Assembly: GCA_963969495.1 (NCBI GenBank)
Contig: OZ018328.1
Coordinates: forward strand, 2,719,886-2,783,885
DNA length: 64,000 bases
From: Ceratothoa steindachneri
Lineage: Eukaryota; Arthropoda; Malacostraca; Isopoda; Cymothoidae
Direction of reading: 5' to 3'
Below are positions 22,701 through 34,700 of this stretch, piece by piece. A model generated the notes under the pieces. It saw only the letters and a program-made list of their open reading frames with translations, made no database searches and was not told the DNA's origin. Numbering within the stretch: position 1 is the stretch's first letter; every line of letters starts with the position of its first letter. The position numbers and the translations under genes are program-made.

Positions 22701-25700
22701 CACCTTAGTCTTGGCCAAAGAAAACCGAAACCTGTGCGCTTCGGCATAGCGAGAGACGCGGTTCAATGCCTGTTGGAGTCGACGCTCCAGAGTTGGCATC
22801 TGGGCCGCGCCAAAAGAGATCAAAAGGTCGTCCATCTAGAGCGTAGCGAGAACATCTTCCGGCAGCACCGAGGTGATGCCGTTGATGCTCAGGGCAAAGA
22901 GTGTGACACTGAGGACACCCTCTTTCTGCTCCTTTGGGCCGGAGAGGGCTCCCCCCACCCGTACGCAGAATCGACGATCTCGCAAAAATTCAGATATAAA
23001 GAGTGGGAGGCGTCCCCTCGCCCCCATCGTGTGGAGAGTCTCCATGATACCGTATCGCCATGCGGTATCATAGGCCTTCTCCAGATCGAAAAACACCGCG
23101 GCGTAGTGCTGTCTACGAAGGAAAGCCTCGCAGATGGCATTTTCCAGTCGGAGCAGAGCATCCGACGTGGAGTGGAACTTGCGGAAGCCGCACTGTGCGG
23201 AAGACAGATGGCCTCCGCTGTCCAGGAAATAGGCTAATCTAACATTTACCAATTTCTCCATCAACTTGCACACGCAAGAGGTTAGAGAGATTGGGCGGAA
23301 ACCGGTCGGAGTAGAATGATCTCTCCCCGGTTTGCGAAAGGCGAGCACAGTAGCGATTCGCCAGGAGTCTGGGAGAAGACCTTCCACCCAGATCCTGTTG
23401 AACAAATCTAACAGAAAGGCCATGCCTCGCTCACCCAGGTGTCAAGCATGGCGTACGGGACATCGTCTGGACCATGGGCGGTGTCCGCGCACGAAGCGAG
23501 TGCGGAACGCAACTCACTCACAGTAAACTTGTTTTTGAAGGGTTCTCCGCCTCTGGAGGTAAAGTCCAGCCGGCGGCCTTCCGCGACATCACGACGTGCA
23601 TTGAATGCTGGCGGAGCAGCATCACGACTAGAGAATGCGGAAAAAGCGGTCGCTAAGGATTCCGCCACGGACGCGAGGTCCGAGATTGCGGTCCCATTCT
23701 CCTGGAGAACGGGAGGGAGGTCCTGCGAGAACTTGCCCCGAATCCTTTTGACTCGCTTCCACACCTCAGCTAAAGGGGTCTTCCCGTTAAGTGAAGACAC
23801 GTATGCCCGCCAAGAAGAGCGGCGGGCGTGGTCGGCGTGCAAAACGGCCAGACGTCCTAGGAATAGTAGTCAGGCCCACGGCGATGAGGTTGCCGGAGAA
23901 GAACTCAACGGCCTCATCTACCGACCTAAACTCCTCGACTGAGATAGAGAATTCAGTCATTTCCTGAAATGCAGGCCACCGCGCCCGCGCCAAGCACCAC
24001 CGAGGTGGTCTCTCAGGCGGCAGTTGCCCTGAAAAGGATATTTGAATGGGAAAGTGATCACTACCATGGAGGTCATCGACCACCTCCCAATCAAAATCGG
24101 GCTGTGCATCCGACGAGCACAAAGATAGGTCGAGGCAAGAAAATGAAGCAGGTCTCGGACAATGATGCGTAAACTCATCCACGTTTAGGACACCCATCTC
24201 AAGCTCTTCGATCAGATCGGAAAGGACTTTTCCCCTGGGATTTATGGAGTAATCTCCCCAGAGAGGATGCCTGCCGTTCAGATCTCCAAGCAAGAGATAG
24301 GGCCTCGGCAACCGTGCCACGACGCGGCGGAAGTCCCCCGCGGCGAAGTCAGCTGACGGTGGAATGTATGCAGAAATCAGAGTATACCTCCTATCCAGGT
24401 GCAGCTGCACAGCCACTGCCTGAAAGGAGCTATCTAAAGAGAAAGGAAGAACGGAGACATCATGCCGGGTGTAAACCGTGCATCCCCCAGCCCGGCCATC
24501 CCGCAGTGGTGGAGTCGCAAGACCCTTATACCCTGGAAGGGCGGGCAGAGGGCACGCGCCTAGCATGGTCTCCTGCAAAACGATAGCTAACGGGGAACGG
24601 GATGAGACGAGCCTCCGCAACTCCTCCCAGTTGGCCCGGAGTCCACGGCAATTCCATTGAAGGAATATGCCCTCCAGGCCTAGCTCGGAGGAGATGCGAG
24701 GGCCCTCCTCGAACTGAAGACCCTCACGGGAATGGCCGTACGCTTCCCGGGGGCAGAACCCCGGGCACTGTTGGCCGGACCAAGCGCTGAAGGCGCTGTC
24801 GCCTTCGAGGACTTATTGGGGGAGGTTGGGCTCGCCATGCGAGTCTTTTCCTCCTTCTGCCTCGAAACCTTAAGCGGGCGTTGCGGCTTCGGAGATGGGG
24901 GACCCTCTTTTCGAGGAACCACCGTCTCCGAGCCACTCGCTCCACCTCGGGGCATGGGCGAAGGGGCCGAAGCCCCTTTGTTGCTGTCCTCCTTTCGGGA
25001 AACAGCTTTAGGAACCCCGGAAGATAACCTAGCGACCATCTTCAGGGGTGTTGTCTCCTGTGAGTCTAACGACTCGGTGGAGGTGCGTGGCCGTTTCGCC
25101 TTACGGGAAACGGTCACGCTGGGGGAAGAGGGGGGAGCCCTGGTTTTAGCCGGGGCAGGGTATGAACCCTTTTTGCCGCCAGCTTTACCAGGGGAGCGCC
25201 CGGGTTGGATAGAGCCCGCAGAAGCACTCCAAATGGGCGCGGAAACAACCATGCTCGTTGGACTGGATGGGCTTGGAGCAGAGGGTGCCTTTCTAACTAT
25301 TGAGGCATATCACGTCCCAGGCAGAGCCGGGCGCGCCAGGACCAAGTCCTTTGCCTCGCGGAATGAGAGTCGATCCTGGGCCTGAACAGCAAGGATTTCT
25401 TTCTCAAGGAGATATGCACCACATTGCTTCGAAGAAGCAGGGTGCGGCTCTCCGCAATTGACACACTTGGCCACACACGATTTGGACTTATCGTGTGCGA
25501 TCTTGGAGCAATTTACAGACTTCGGGTGACCCCGACTTTGCACGTCTACATGAGCGATTCGTATGGCCGAAGCGGTGACAGTAATAGCACCGCCGCGGCA
25601 GTGGCACGAATGCCTTCACGCGGTAGCGGTACCACCGGCACGCACCGACTCAGGGAGCTTGTCACAGTCGAACGTGACAAAGAGTGTAGGGGTGGGTCTC

Positions 25701-28700
25701 GAGGCCCCTCCCTGTTTTCTCATAACACGTTCAACCTTGACCGCCCCATGGTGGGCCAGCTCTAGGGTGATGTCCTCAATGGAGTAGTCAACGAGTTCCC
25801 TCGCATAAACTACTCCTTTCACAAAGTTCATGGTAGAGTGCGGCGTCACACTCACCGAGATGCCATGAAGTGTCCGAAGAGCACTTATCTTAGCCGCCTC
25901 GGCGGGATTCGCCGCATTCGCCAGAAGGCGCCCGTCCGAGAAACGGGTCACCTTCGGCTCTCTACCAATTGCACTAGCTAATCCTCTCCTCTGATGGATC
26001 ATGTTGCCCTTGGACAACATGGTACGATCAGTGGAGCGAATAACAAGGAAGCGTTTGAAGCCAGCGGGCTCGAAAACGCCAGGTAACCTCTGAATTAGGG
26101 GACCTGATGTCATCGAGGCTCCGCCTGTGCACTTTTCGTCTTGTCATAGTCAGGAGCTCTGTACCTGGGGGGGCAGAGGGGCCGGATGTGCCGGTCTTGG
26201 CTTGGTCGCTTGCCAAAGTGGCAGCAAACCCATCCGTCCCCACAGCCACTGCGGATGGAGAGGAGCCCCAAGTCTTCTTAGTCTTTTTCTTCTTTTTAGG
26301 AGAGGAGGGCGGGGAATGAACCCGCTTCTCTCCTCCGCCGACAGAAGCCCCTAGGCCAGATGGACCGGACTCAGCCAGGTCCTTCTCCGAAATGGAAAAG
26401 GTCCTGGTAGTCGCAGGGGCACCGGTCAGAAGAGATCTCTCCCCTCCTTGTGCTGCCTCGGAGGCCCCAGCCGTTTGAGGAGGACCTTGCATTGGGGCGA
26501 ATTCAGGTTCGGTGCTTGGCGCCGAGCCCGGATTCCCCCCCCCCCCATGGAAGTCCCTACCCTCTGAGGCTGGGTTTCCTCAAGGACCATGTCTATCACA
26601 GGAGGGGCCTCCAGTTGGCCATCCCCTCCCAGGACATCGTAGGTCCCCTTGGCAGCTTCACCAGTCTTTTGAGGGAAGCAACCGAAGAGGCCTGGCTTCC
26701 CTCTCCCCCCTAAGGGGGTTTGCCCTACCAAGCCGCTTTGGTGAGGAGCGGCTGGCTAAGGGCTGCCTGCTGGCTTTCTTGGCAGTCCCCTTGGAAAGAA
26801 AAGAGGGGACTGCCGCTGGAAAAAGGGAGGTGCCCGAAAGCACCTCCAGAGAAGGGGGTGAGGGGGAGTACCCTGCGCCATAGGCAAAGGAGAGGAGTAA
26901 GCCTCCTCTCCGGTTAGAGAAATATGGAGGGTCCCCTGTACAAGCACAGGGGGCAACACCTCCATTTTTTTGCTGGAGCTGCCCGAAGGCAGCTCTGTCG
27001 ATGTTTCAGGGGAAGTTGGGGGTTGAGTTTTTTTTTTTTTATCTTCATCATTGGGCATTTGACCCTCTTTTTTACATGGGTTCAATCGCACACACCTCTC
27101 GCAGTAGCCTGCACTGCGAAAGGTGCTTACAAGCCCAGCAGAGCCAGGCGCCGCCATTTGGGACCACCCCTCCCGCCTGGTGGCCTGGCAGTCCATCGGC
27201 ATGGCGGCTCCACCTTGGACACGGCGTATAAATGATAGATTTTGAAGACGAGAGGAAAAGGGATGTGAGGAAGGTATGGGTGGGGATGAAGCAGGTTGTT
27301 AAAAACCAGCCACCCAGACCGGAGCTCAGGGGTTAGGGAACATTGTCCCCCACCCCCTCAGCCCGATGCGGGACGGTTGGCTGAGAGGAAGGTCAGCATC
27401 TACCCTGTGAAATTAGAGGCTGACCAGAGAAAGTTGTGGGAGAGGTTGTATGAAAAGCGAGGAAAAAGTGTTTTGAAGGAAGAAGAAGAGGCTAAGCTGG
27501 GGTCGGACGGGGTGCTGAGTCCCGTCAGCACGTCGGCCAGGATGGCAAATCGCCGCGACCCTTACGGGGAGGCGTGGCGACAAATAGCCAAATGTGGTAC
27601 CATCCAGGGTGGCGTCCTGGGCAGAAACAGGGGCGCCACCGGCCCGAGAGCTATATCTACCTCTCGAAGGAGTTTCCTGGCCCTAAACCCACGTTTAGGG
27701 TATGACTGGCATCTCTTGGCGGCATAGGCACCATCGAGATGAGCTGCGGATGCAGTGAGAGCTGTTGGCGACTGAGGGAGGCGCTGGGCTCGCGCGTACA
27801 GGCGAGTGATGCACTGCACGCGGCGCAGAGCGAGTGGCATCTCCCCAGCATCGACCAACAGGCTCTCAATGGGGGAAGTGCGGAAGGCACCGGTCGCAAG
27901 GCGAAAGCCGGTGTGGTGGATCGAATCCACCTTCCGCAATAAACCCTCGGCTGCGGATGCATAAAACTTGCATCCGTAGTCGAGCTTCGAGCGAACAAAG
28001 GATCGATAAAAAAGTAAGGCAGTAGCCCTATCAGCGCCCCAAGCGCTGAACGTCACGGAACGGAGAATGTCCATGGCGCGGGTACAAAAGACCCTAAGGC
28101 TGCGAATATGAGCCTCCCAGGTGAGGCGTCGGTCGAATACAAGACCAAGGAAACGGTGCGACTCAACCACATCCAGGCGCACCCCATTAAGAAACAAATC
28201 TGGGTCGCGGTGAAGCCGTAAATGGCGGCAGAAGTGCACCACCTTAGTCTTGACCAAAGAAAACCGAAACCTGTGCGCTTCGGCATAGCGAGAGACGCGG
28301 TTCAATGCCTGTTGGAGTCGACGCTCCAGAGTTGGCATCTGGGCCGCGCCAAAAGAGATCAAAAGGTCGTCCATCTAGAGCGTAGCGAGAACATCTTCCG
28401 GCAGCACCGAGGTGATGCCGTTGATGCTCAGGGCAAAGAGTGTGACACTGAGGACACTTCCCTGCGGGACACCCTCTTCCTGCTCCTTTGGGCCGGAGAG
28501 GGCTCCCCCCACCCATACGAGGAATCGACGATCTCACAAAAATTCAGATATAAACATTGGGAGGCGTCCCCTCGCCCACATCGTGTGGAGAGTCTTCATG
28601 ATACCGTATCGCCATGCGGTATCATAGGCCTTCTCCAGATCGAAAAAGACCGTGCGTGGTGCTGTCTACGAAGGAAAGCCTCGCAGACGGCATTTTTATA

Positions 28701-31700
28701 GCCGTAGGAGAGCATCTAACGTGGAGTGGAACTTGCGTAAGCCGCACTGTTCGGAAGACAGATGGCCTCCACTGTCCAGGAAAAAGGCTAATCTAACATT
28801 TACCAAATTCTCCATCAACTTGCACACGCAAGAGGTTAGAGAGATTGGGCGGAAACCAGTCGGAGTAGAGTGATCTATCCCCGGTTTGCGAAAGGCGAGC
28901 ACAGTAGCGATTCGCCAGGAGTCTGGGAGAAGACCTTCCACCCAGATCCTGTTGAACAAATCTAACAGAAAGGGCATGCCTCGCTCACCCAGGTGTCGAA
29001 GCATGGCGTACGGGACATCGTCCGGACCATGGGCGGTATCCGCACACGAAAGCGAGAGCGGAACGCAACTCACTCACAGTAAACTTGTCGTTGAAGGGTT
29101 CTCCGCCTCTGGAGGTAAAGTCCAGCCGGCGGCCTTCCGCGACATCACGAAGTGCATTGAATGCTGGCGGAGCAGCCTCACGACTAGGGAATGCGGAAAA
29201 AGCGGTCGCTAAGGATTCCGCCACGGACGCGGGGTCCGAGATTGCGGTCCCATTCTCCTGGAGAACGGGAGGGGGGTCCTGCGAGAACTTGCCCCGAATC
29301 CTTTTGACTCGCTTCCACACCTCAGCTAAAGGGGTCTGCCCGTTAAGTGAAGACACGTATGCCCGCCAAGAAGAGCGGCGGGCGTGCTTCGAAATATACC
29401 GGAACCTAGCCCTAGCCTGACGAAATTCAGCGACAGTGAAATCGTTCGGGCGGCGCTTATAGCGCATGTAGGCATAACGCTTCTGTTTGAGGGCCGTCTC
29501 ACACTCGGCCGACCCCCAGGGGAGTGGTAGGCATGCAAAACGGCCAGACGTCCTAGGAATAGTAGTCAGGCCCATGGCGATGAGGTTGCCGGAGAAGAAC
29601 TCAACGGCCTCATCTACCGACCTAAACTCCTCGACTGAGATAGAGAATTCAGTCATTTCCTGAAATGAGGCCACCGCGCCCGCGCCAAGCACCACCGAGG
29701 TGGTCTCTCAGGCGGCAGTTGCCCTGAAAATGATATTTGAATGGGAAAGTGATCACTACCATGGATGTCATCGACCACTTCCCAATCAAAATCGGGCTGT
29801 GCATCCGACGAGCACAAAGATAGGTCGAGGCAAGAAAATGAAGCGGTTCTCGGACAATGATGCGTAAACTCATCCACGTTTAGGACACCCATCTCAAGCC
29901 CTTCGATCAGATCGGCAAGGACTTTTCCCCTGGGATTTATGGAGTAATCTCCCCAGAGAGGATGCCTGCCGTTCAGATCTCCAAGCAAGAGATAGGGCCT
30001 CGGCCACCGTGCCACGGCGGCGGAAGTCCCCCGCGGCGAAGTCAGCTGACGGTGGAATGTACGCAGAAATAAGAAGTATACCTTCTATCCAGGTGCAGCT
30101 GCACAGCCACTGCCTGAAAGGAGGTATCTAAAGAGAAAGGAAGAACGGAGACATCATGCCGGGTGTAAACCGCGCATCCCCCAGCCCGGCCATCCCGCGG
30201 TGGTGGAGTCGCAAGACCCTTATACCCTGGAAGGGCGGGCAGAGGGCACGCGCCTAGCATGGTCTCCTGCAAAACGATAGCTAACGGGGAACGGGATGAG
30301 ACGAGCCTCCGCAACTCCTCCCAGTTGGCCCGGAGTCCACGGCAATTCCATTGAAGGAATATGCCCTCCAGGCCTAGCTCGGAGGAGACGCGAGGGCCCT
30401 CCTCGAACTGAAGACCCTCACGGGAATGGCCGTACGCTTCCCGGGGGCAGAACCCCGGGCACTGTTGGCCGGACCAAGCGCTGAAGGCGCTGTCGCCTTC
30501 GAGGACTTATTGGGGGAGGTTGGGCTCGCCATGCGAGTCTTTTCCTCCTTCCGCCTCGAAACCTTAAGCGGGCGTTGCGGCTTCGGAGACGGGGGACCCT
30601 CTTTTCGAGGAACCACCGTCTCCGAGCCACTCGCTCCACCTCGGGGCATGGGCGAAGGGGCCGAAGCTCCTTTGTTGCTGTCCTCCTTTCGGGAAACAGC
30701 TTTAGGAACCCCGGAAGATAGCCTAGCAACCATATTCAGGGGTGTTGCCTCCTGTGAGTCTAACGACTTGGTGGAGGCGCGTGGCCGTTTCGCCTTACGG
30801 CAAACGGTCACGCTGGGGGAAGAGGGGGGAGCCCTGGTTTTAGCCGGGGCAGGGTATGAACCCTTTTTGCCGCCAGCTTTACCAGGGGAGCGCCCGGGTT
30901 GGATAGAGCCCGCAGAAGCACTCCAAATGGGCGCGGAAACAACCATGCTCGTTGGACTGGATGGGCTTGGAGCAGAGGGTGCCTTTCTAACTATTGAGGC
31001 ATATCACGTCCCAGGCAGAGCCGGGCGCGCATGGACCAAGTCCTTAGCCTCGCAGAATGAGAGTTGATCCTGGGCCTGAACGGCCAGGATTTCTTTCTCA
31101 AGGAGATATGCACCACATTGCTTCGAAGAAGCAGCGTGCGGCTCTCCGCAATTGACACACTTGGCCACACACGATTTGGAAAGATCGTGTGCGAACTTGG
31201 AGCAATTTACACAGACTTCGGGTGACCCCGACTTTGCACGTCTACATGAGCGATTCGTATGGCCGAAGCGGTGACAGTAATAGCACTGCCGCGGCAGTGG
31301 CACGAATGCCTTCACGCGGTAGCGGTACCAACCGGCACGCATCGACTCAGGGAGCTTGTCACAGTCGAACGTGATGAAGAGTGTAGGGGTGGGTCTCGAG
31401 GCCCCTCCCTGTTTTCTCATCACACGTTCGACCTTGACCGCCCCATGGTGGGCCAGCTCTAGGGTGATGTCCTTAATGGAGTAGTCAATGAGTTCATGGT
31501 AGAGTGCGGCGTCACACTCACCGGGGTGCCAAGAAGTTTCTGAAGAGCACTTATCTTGGCCGTCTCGACGGGATTCGCCGCATTTGCCAGAAGGCTCCCG
31601 TCCGAGAAACGGTTCACCTTCGGCTCTCTACCAATTGCACTAGCTAATCCTCTCCTCTGATGGTGCCATCAGAGGAGCGAATAACGAGGAAGCGTTTGAA

Positions 31701-34700
31701 GCCAGCGGGCTCGAAAACGCCAGGTAACCTCTAAATCATGGGCCCCGATGTCATCGAGGCTCCGCCCTGTGCACTCTTGGTCTTAGTCTTAGTCAGGGAC
31801 TCCCCACACAGGTGGGTAGAGGGGCTGGATGTGCCGATCTTGGCTTGGTCACCTACCGAAGTGGCAGCAGACCCATCCGTCCCCGCAGCCCCCGCGGATG
31901 GAGAGGAGCCCCGAGTCTTTTTGGTCTTTCTTGTCTTTTTATTCTTCTTTTTAGGAGAGGAGGGCGGGGAATGAACCCACTTCTCACCTCCGCCGGCAGA
32001 AGCCCCCATGCCAGATGGACTGGTCTCAGCCAGGTCCCTCTCCGAAATGGAGAAGGTCCCGGTAGTTCATAGGGGCACCTGTCGGAGGAGATCCCTCCCC
32101 TCCTTGTACTGCCTCGGATCCCTCAGCTGTTTGAGGAGGACCTTGCATAGGGGCGGATTCGGGTTCGGTGCTTGGCGCCGAGCCCGGATTCCCCCCCATG
32201 GAAGGCCCTACCGTCTGAGGCTGGGGTTCCTCAAGGACCATGAGTGTCACAGAAGGGGCCTCCAGTTGGCCATCCCCTCCCAAGACATCGCAGGTCCCGT
32301 TGGCTGTATTGTCACTGGTCTTGTGTGGGGAGGCACAGGCCTTGACCCCGGCAAGTTTCAATATTCTTGCCAGCAGGTCTTTTGAGGGAAGCGACCGAAG
32401 GGGCCTGGCTTCCCTCTCCCCCCTCAGGGGGTTTGCCCTACCGAGCCACTTACACGAGGGGCGGTCGGCAGTGGGCTGCCTGCTGGCTTTCTTGGAAGTC
32501 CCCTTGGAAAGAAAAGAGGGGACTGCCGCTGGAAAAGGGGAGTTGCCCGAAAGCACCTCCAGAGAAGGGGGTGAGGGGGAGTCCCCTGCACCCGTAAGCA
32601 AAGGAGAGCAGTAAGCCTACTCTCCGGTTAGAGAAATATGGAGGGTCCCCTGCGCAAGCACAGGGGATGGGACCTCCATCTTTTCTGTGGAGCTGCACAA
32701 GGGCAGCTTTGTTTTACGGGACGCAATCGCTCACTACCTCTTGCAGTAGCCTGCACTGCAAGAGCTGCTTACAGGCCCGGCAGAGCCAGGCGCCACAATT
32801 TGGGACCACCCCTCCCGCCTGGTGGCCTGGCAGTCCTTCGGCATGGTGGCTCCACCTTGAACACGGCGTAAAAAAGATAGATTTTGAACACAAGAGGAAA
32901 ATGGATGTGAGGAAGGTATGGGTGGGGATGAAGCAGGTTGTTAAAAGCCAACCACCCCAAACCGGAGCTCAGGGGTTAGGGGACATTGTCCTCTCCCCCC
33001 TCAGCCCCGATCCGGGACTATTGGCTGAGAAGAAAGTCAGCTTCTACCCTGTGAAATTAGAGGCTGACCAGAGAAAGTTGTGGGAGAGGTTGTATGAAAA
33101 GCGACGAGGTAGGATAGGAATACAGGCTATCTGAAGGAAGGAAGAGAGGCTAAGCTGGGGCCGGACGGGGCGCTGGATCCCGTCAGCATGGCGGCCAGGA
33201 TGACAAATCGTCGCGCCCCTTACGGGGCCTTAAAGGACAAGATTGTGATCCCATTCTCTGGGAGAATGAGAGAGGAGTCCTGTGAGAACTTGCCTAGGCG
33301 TGCTTCAAAACATACAGGAACCTAGCCCTAGCTCCACAGAATTCACTGACAGTGAAATTGTTCAGGTGGTGCTTATAACTCATGTAGGCATATCACTTCT
33401 GTCTGAGGGTTGTTGGAGAATAGTGGGCAAAAAAATGACCACACATTCTAGAAATAGTAGTTGAGGTTGATGGATAACTACTTAATGACTTCATCCACCA
33501 ACCTAAACTCCTCAACTGGAGCAACCTGTCAATTCCTGAAATGTGGACTACTGTCTTGCTCCAAGAACCACCAGGGAGATTTTTTAGGCAGCAGCAGCAG
33601 CCCTAAAAATGAGAGTTGAATGAGAAAGTGGTCACTACCATGAAGGTCATTGACCACCTCCCACCCAGAATCAGGAGAGGACATAGACACATTGAGGTAG
33701 GAAAATGAAGTGGTTTTCAGGGGCATGCACAGCTCCTCCTAGGTAGCTCGGTCTCCAGAGTTAGGCCCTACAGTCTTGGGTGGGGGGTATAGGAGCCAGA
33801 GCTCCTTTAGTCTTGTCCTTTCAGGGCACAACTTTATGAGACTCTGAAGACAGCCTCTAGACCACCTTCAGGAAGGTTTTCCTCCTGTGAGTCAAACAAC
33901 TCAGGAAAGTGCATGACCATTTGACCTTATGGTCATGCAGGGGTGTGGCGAATGGTGACTGTTTATGGTTGATGTGTGTGTGAGAGCCATTCTCCCCATT
34001 TTGTCAGCTATGGATTTTTACTACTTTGCATTAGTCTGTTCATTTACCTTACCTTTCTTGGTTTATAATAGAGGAGTATGAGTATTTAGATAGGAATGAG
34101 GGTTGGGATAGATTTAATGATAAGGTTAGTTGATAGTTATTTTGATTTTCTGTATTAATGATTGTAATATTTGAAAGTGTTATGATAGCCTGATCCGGCA
34201 ATATTTAAAGATGAATAGACAGAAAACATTATGAACCACCAAAGCACAGTGCCCCTCAGATTACCGCAAGTGATCTCTGGAATTCTTTTTCTTTTTTTTA
34301 ATTTTTTTCCCATCACTGACTTCCTGAACCAAAAAGCAGAGTTGCAGAAGACCTCCTTCTGAAGAAGTCTAAAATAAACATGCCAAACTAGCGCTTCTAC
34401 CACTTTCGCTCTAGTGTAAGAGGAGCACCCGGCAAGACACACAAGTTGTTGAGCCAGTGCATGACAGGAGGATGTCCTACCCTTCTTATTTCCCATTACA
34501 CCCCTCCTTTTGGATTGACCATTTAAAAAAAAAAGTGTGTAATTGGGTGGAAAGGGTGTTAATAAATTTAGATAGTCAGGAAGGAAGTTTGTATTCTTGC
34601 TCCCATACTTTTATCTCCCAATGCATCTCAGGTCACAACACCTAGTGTGTGGAAGATGCATGCACCAATTTCTGCACCAGGAGGATGGGGAAGCCAAGGT

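Larger units (their letters stand above)
20873..33227 (-). mobile_element. Composite I-like LINE: full copy C plus 3'-less copy D
   Basis: One 12.4-kb insertion with a single exact 13-base target duplication and one poly(A) tail. Copy C (20,873-27,569) is full-length, with 3' UTR, RNase H, RT, endonuclease, ORF1 and a 5' UTR that starts CCCCGTAAGGG on the minus strand. Copy D (27,570-33,227) begins abruptly in sequence equivalent to about 22,030 of copy C, lacks the RNase H end and 3' UTR, and finishes with the same 5' terminus. C and D share private changes: a stop in place of the RT active-site Tyr, and the variant YPKRGF instead of YPKPFGF. The simplest reading is a tandem duplication of about 5.6 kb within one inserted LINE, with later divergence. 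It lies in UTP15 intron 3, in gene orientation. Confidence 0.85.

Noticed and set aside
24732..25385. 217-codon plus-strand frame opposite LINE ORF1 (repeated at 30,426 and 41,391)
   Set aside because: Recurs in every copy because the low-complexity ORF1 is open on its other strand. No domain or independent conservation was seen.
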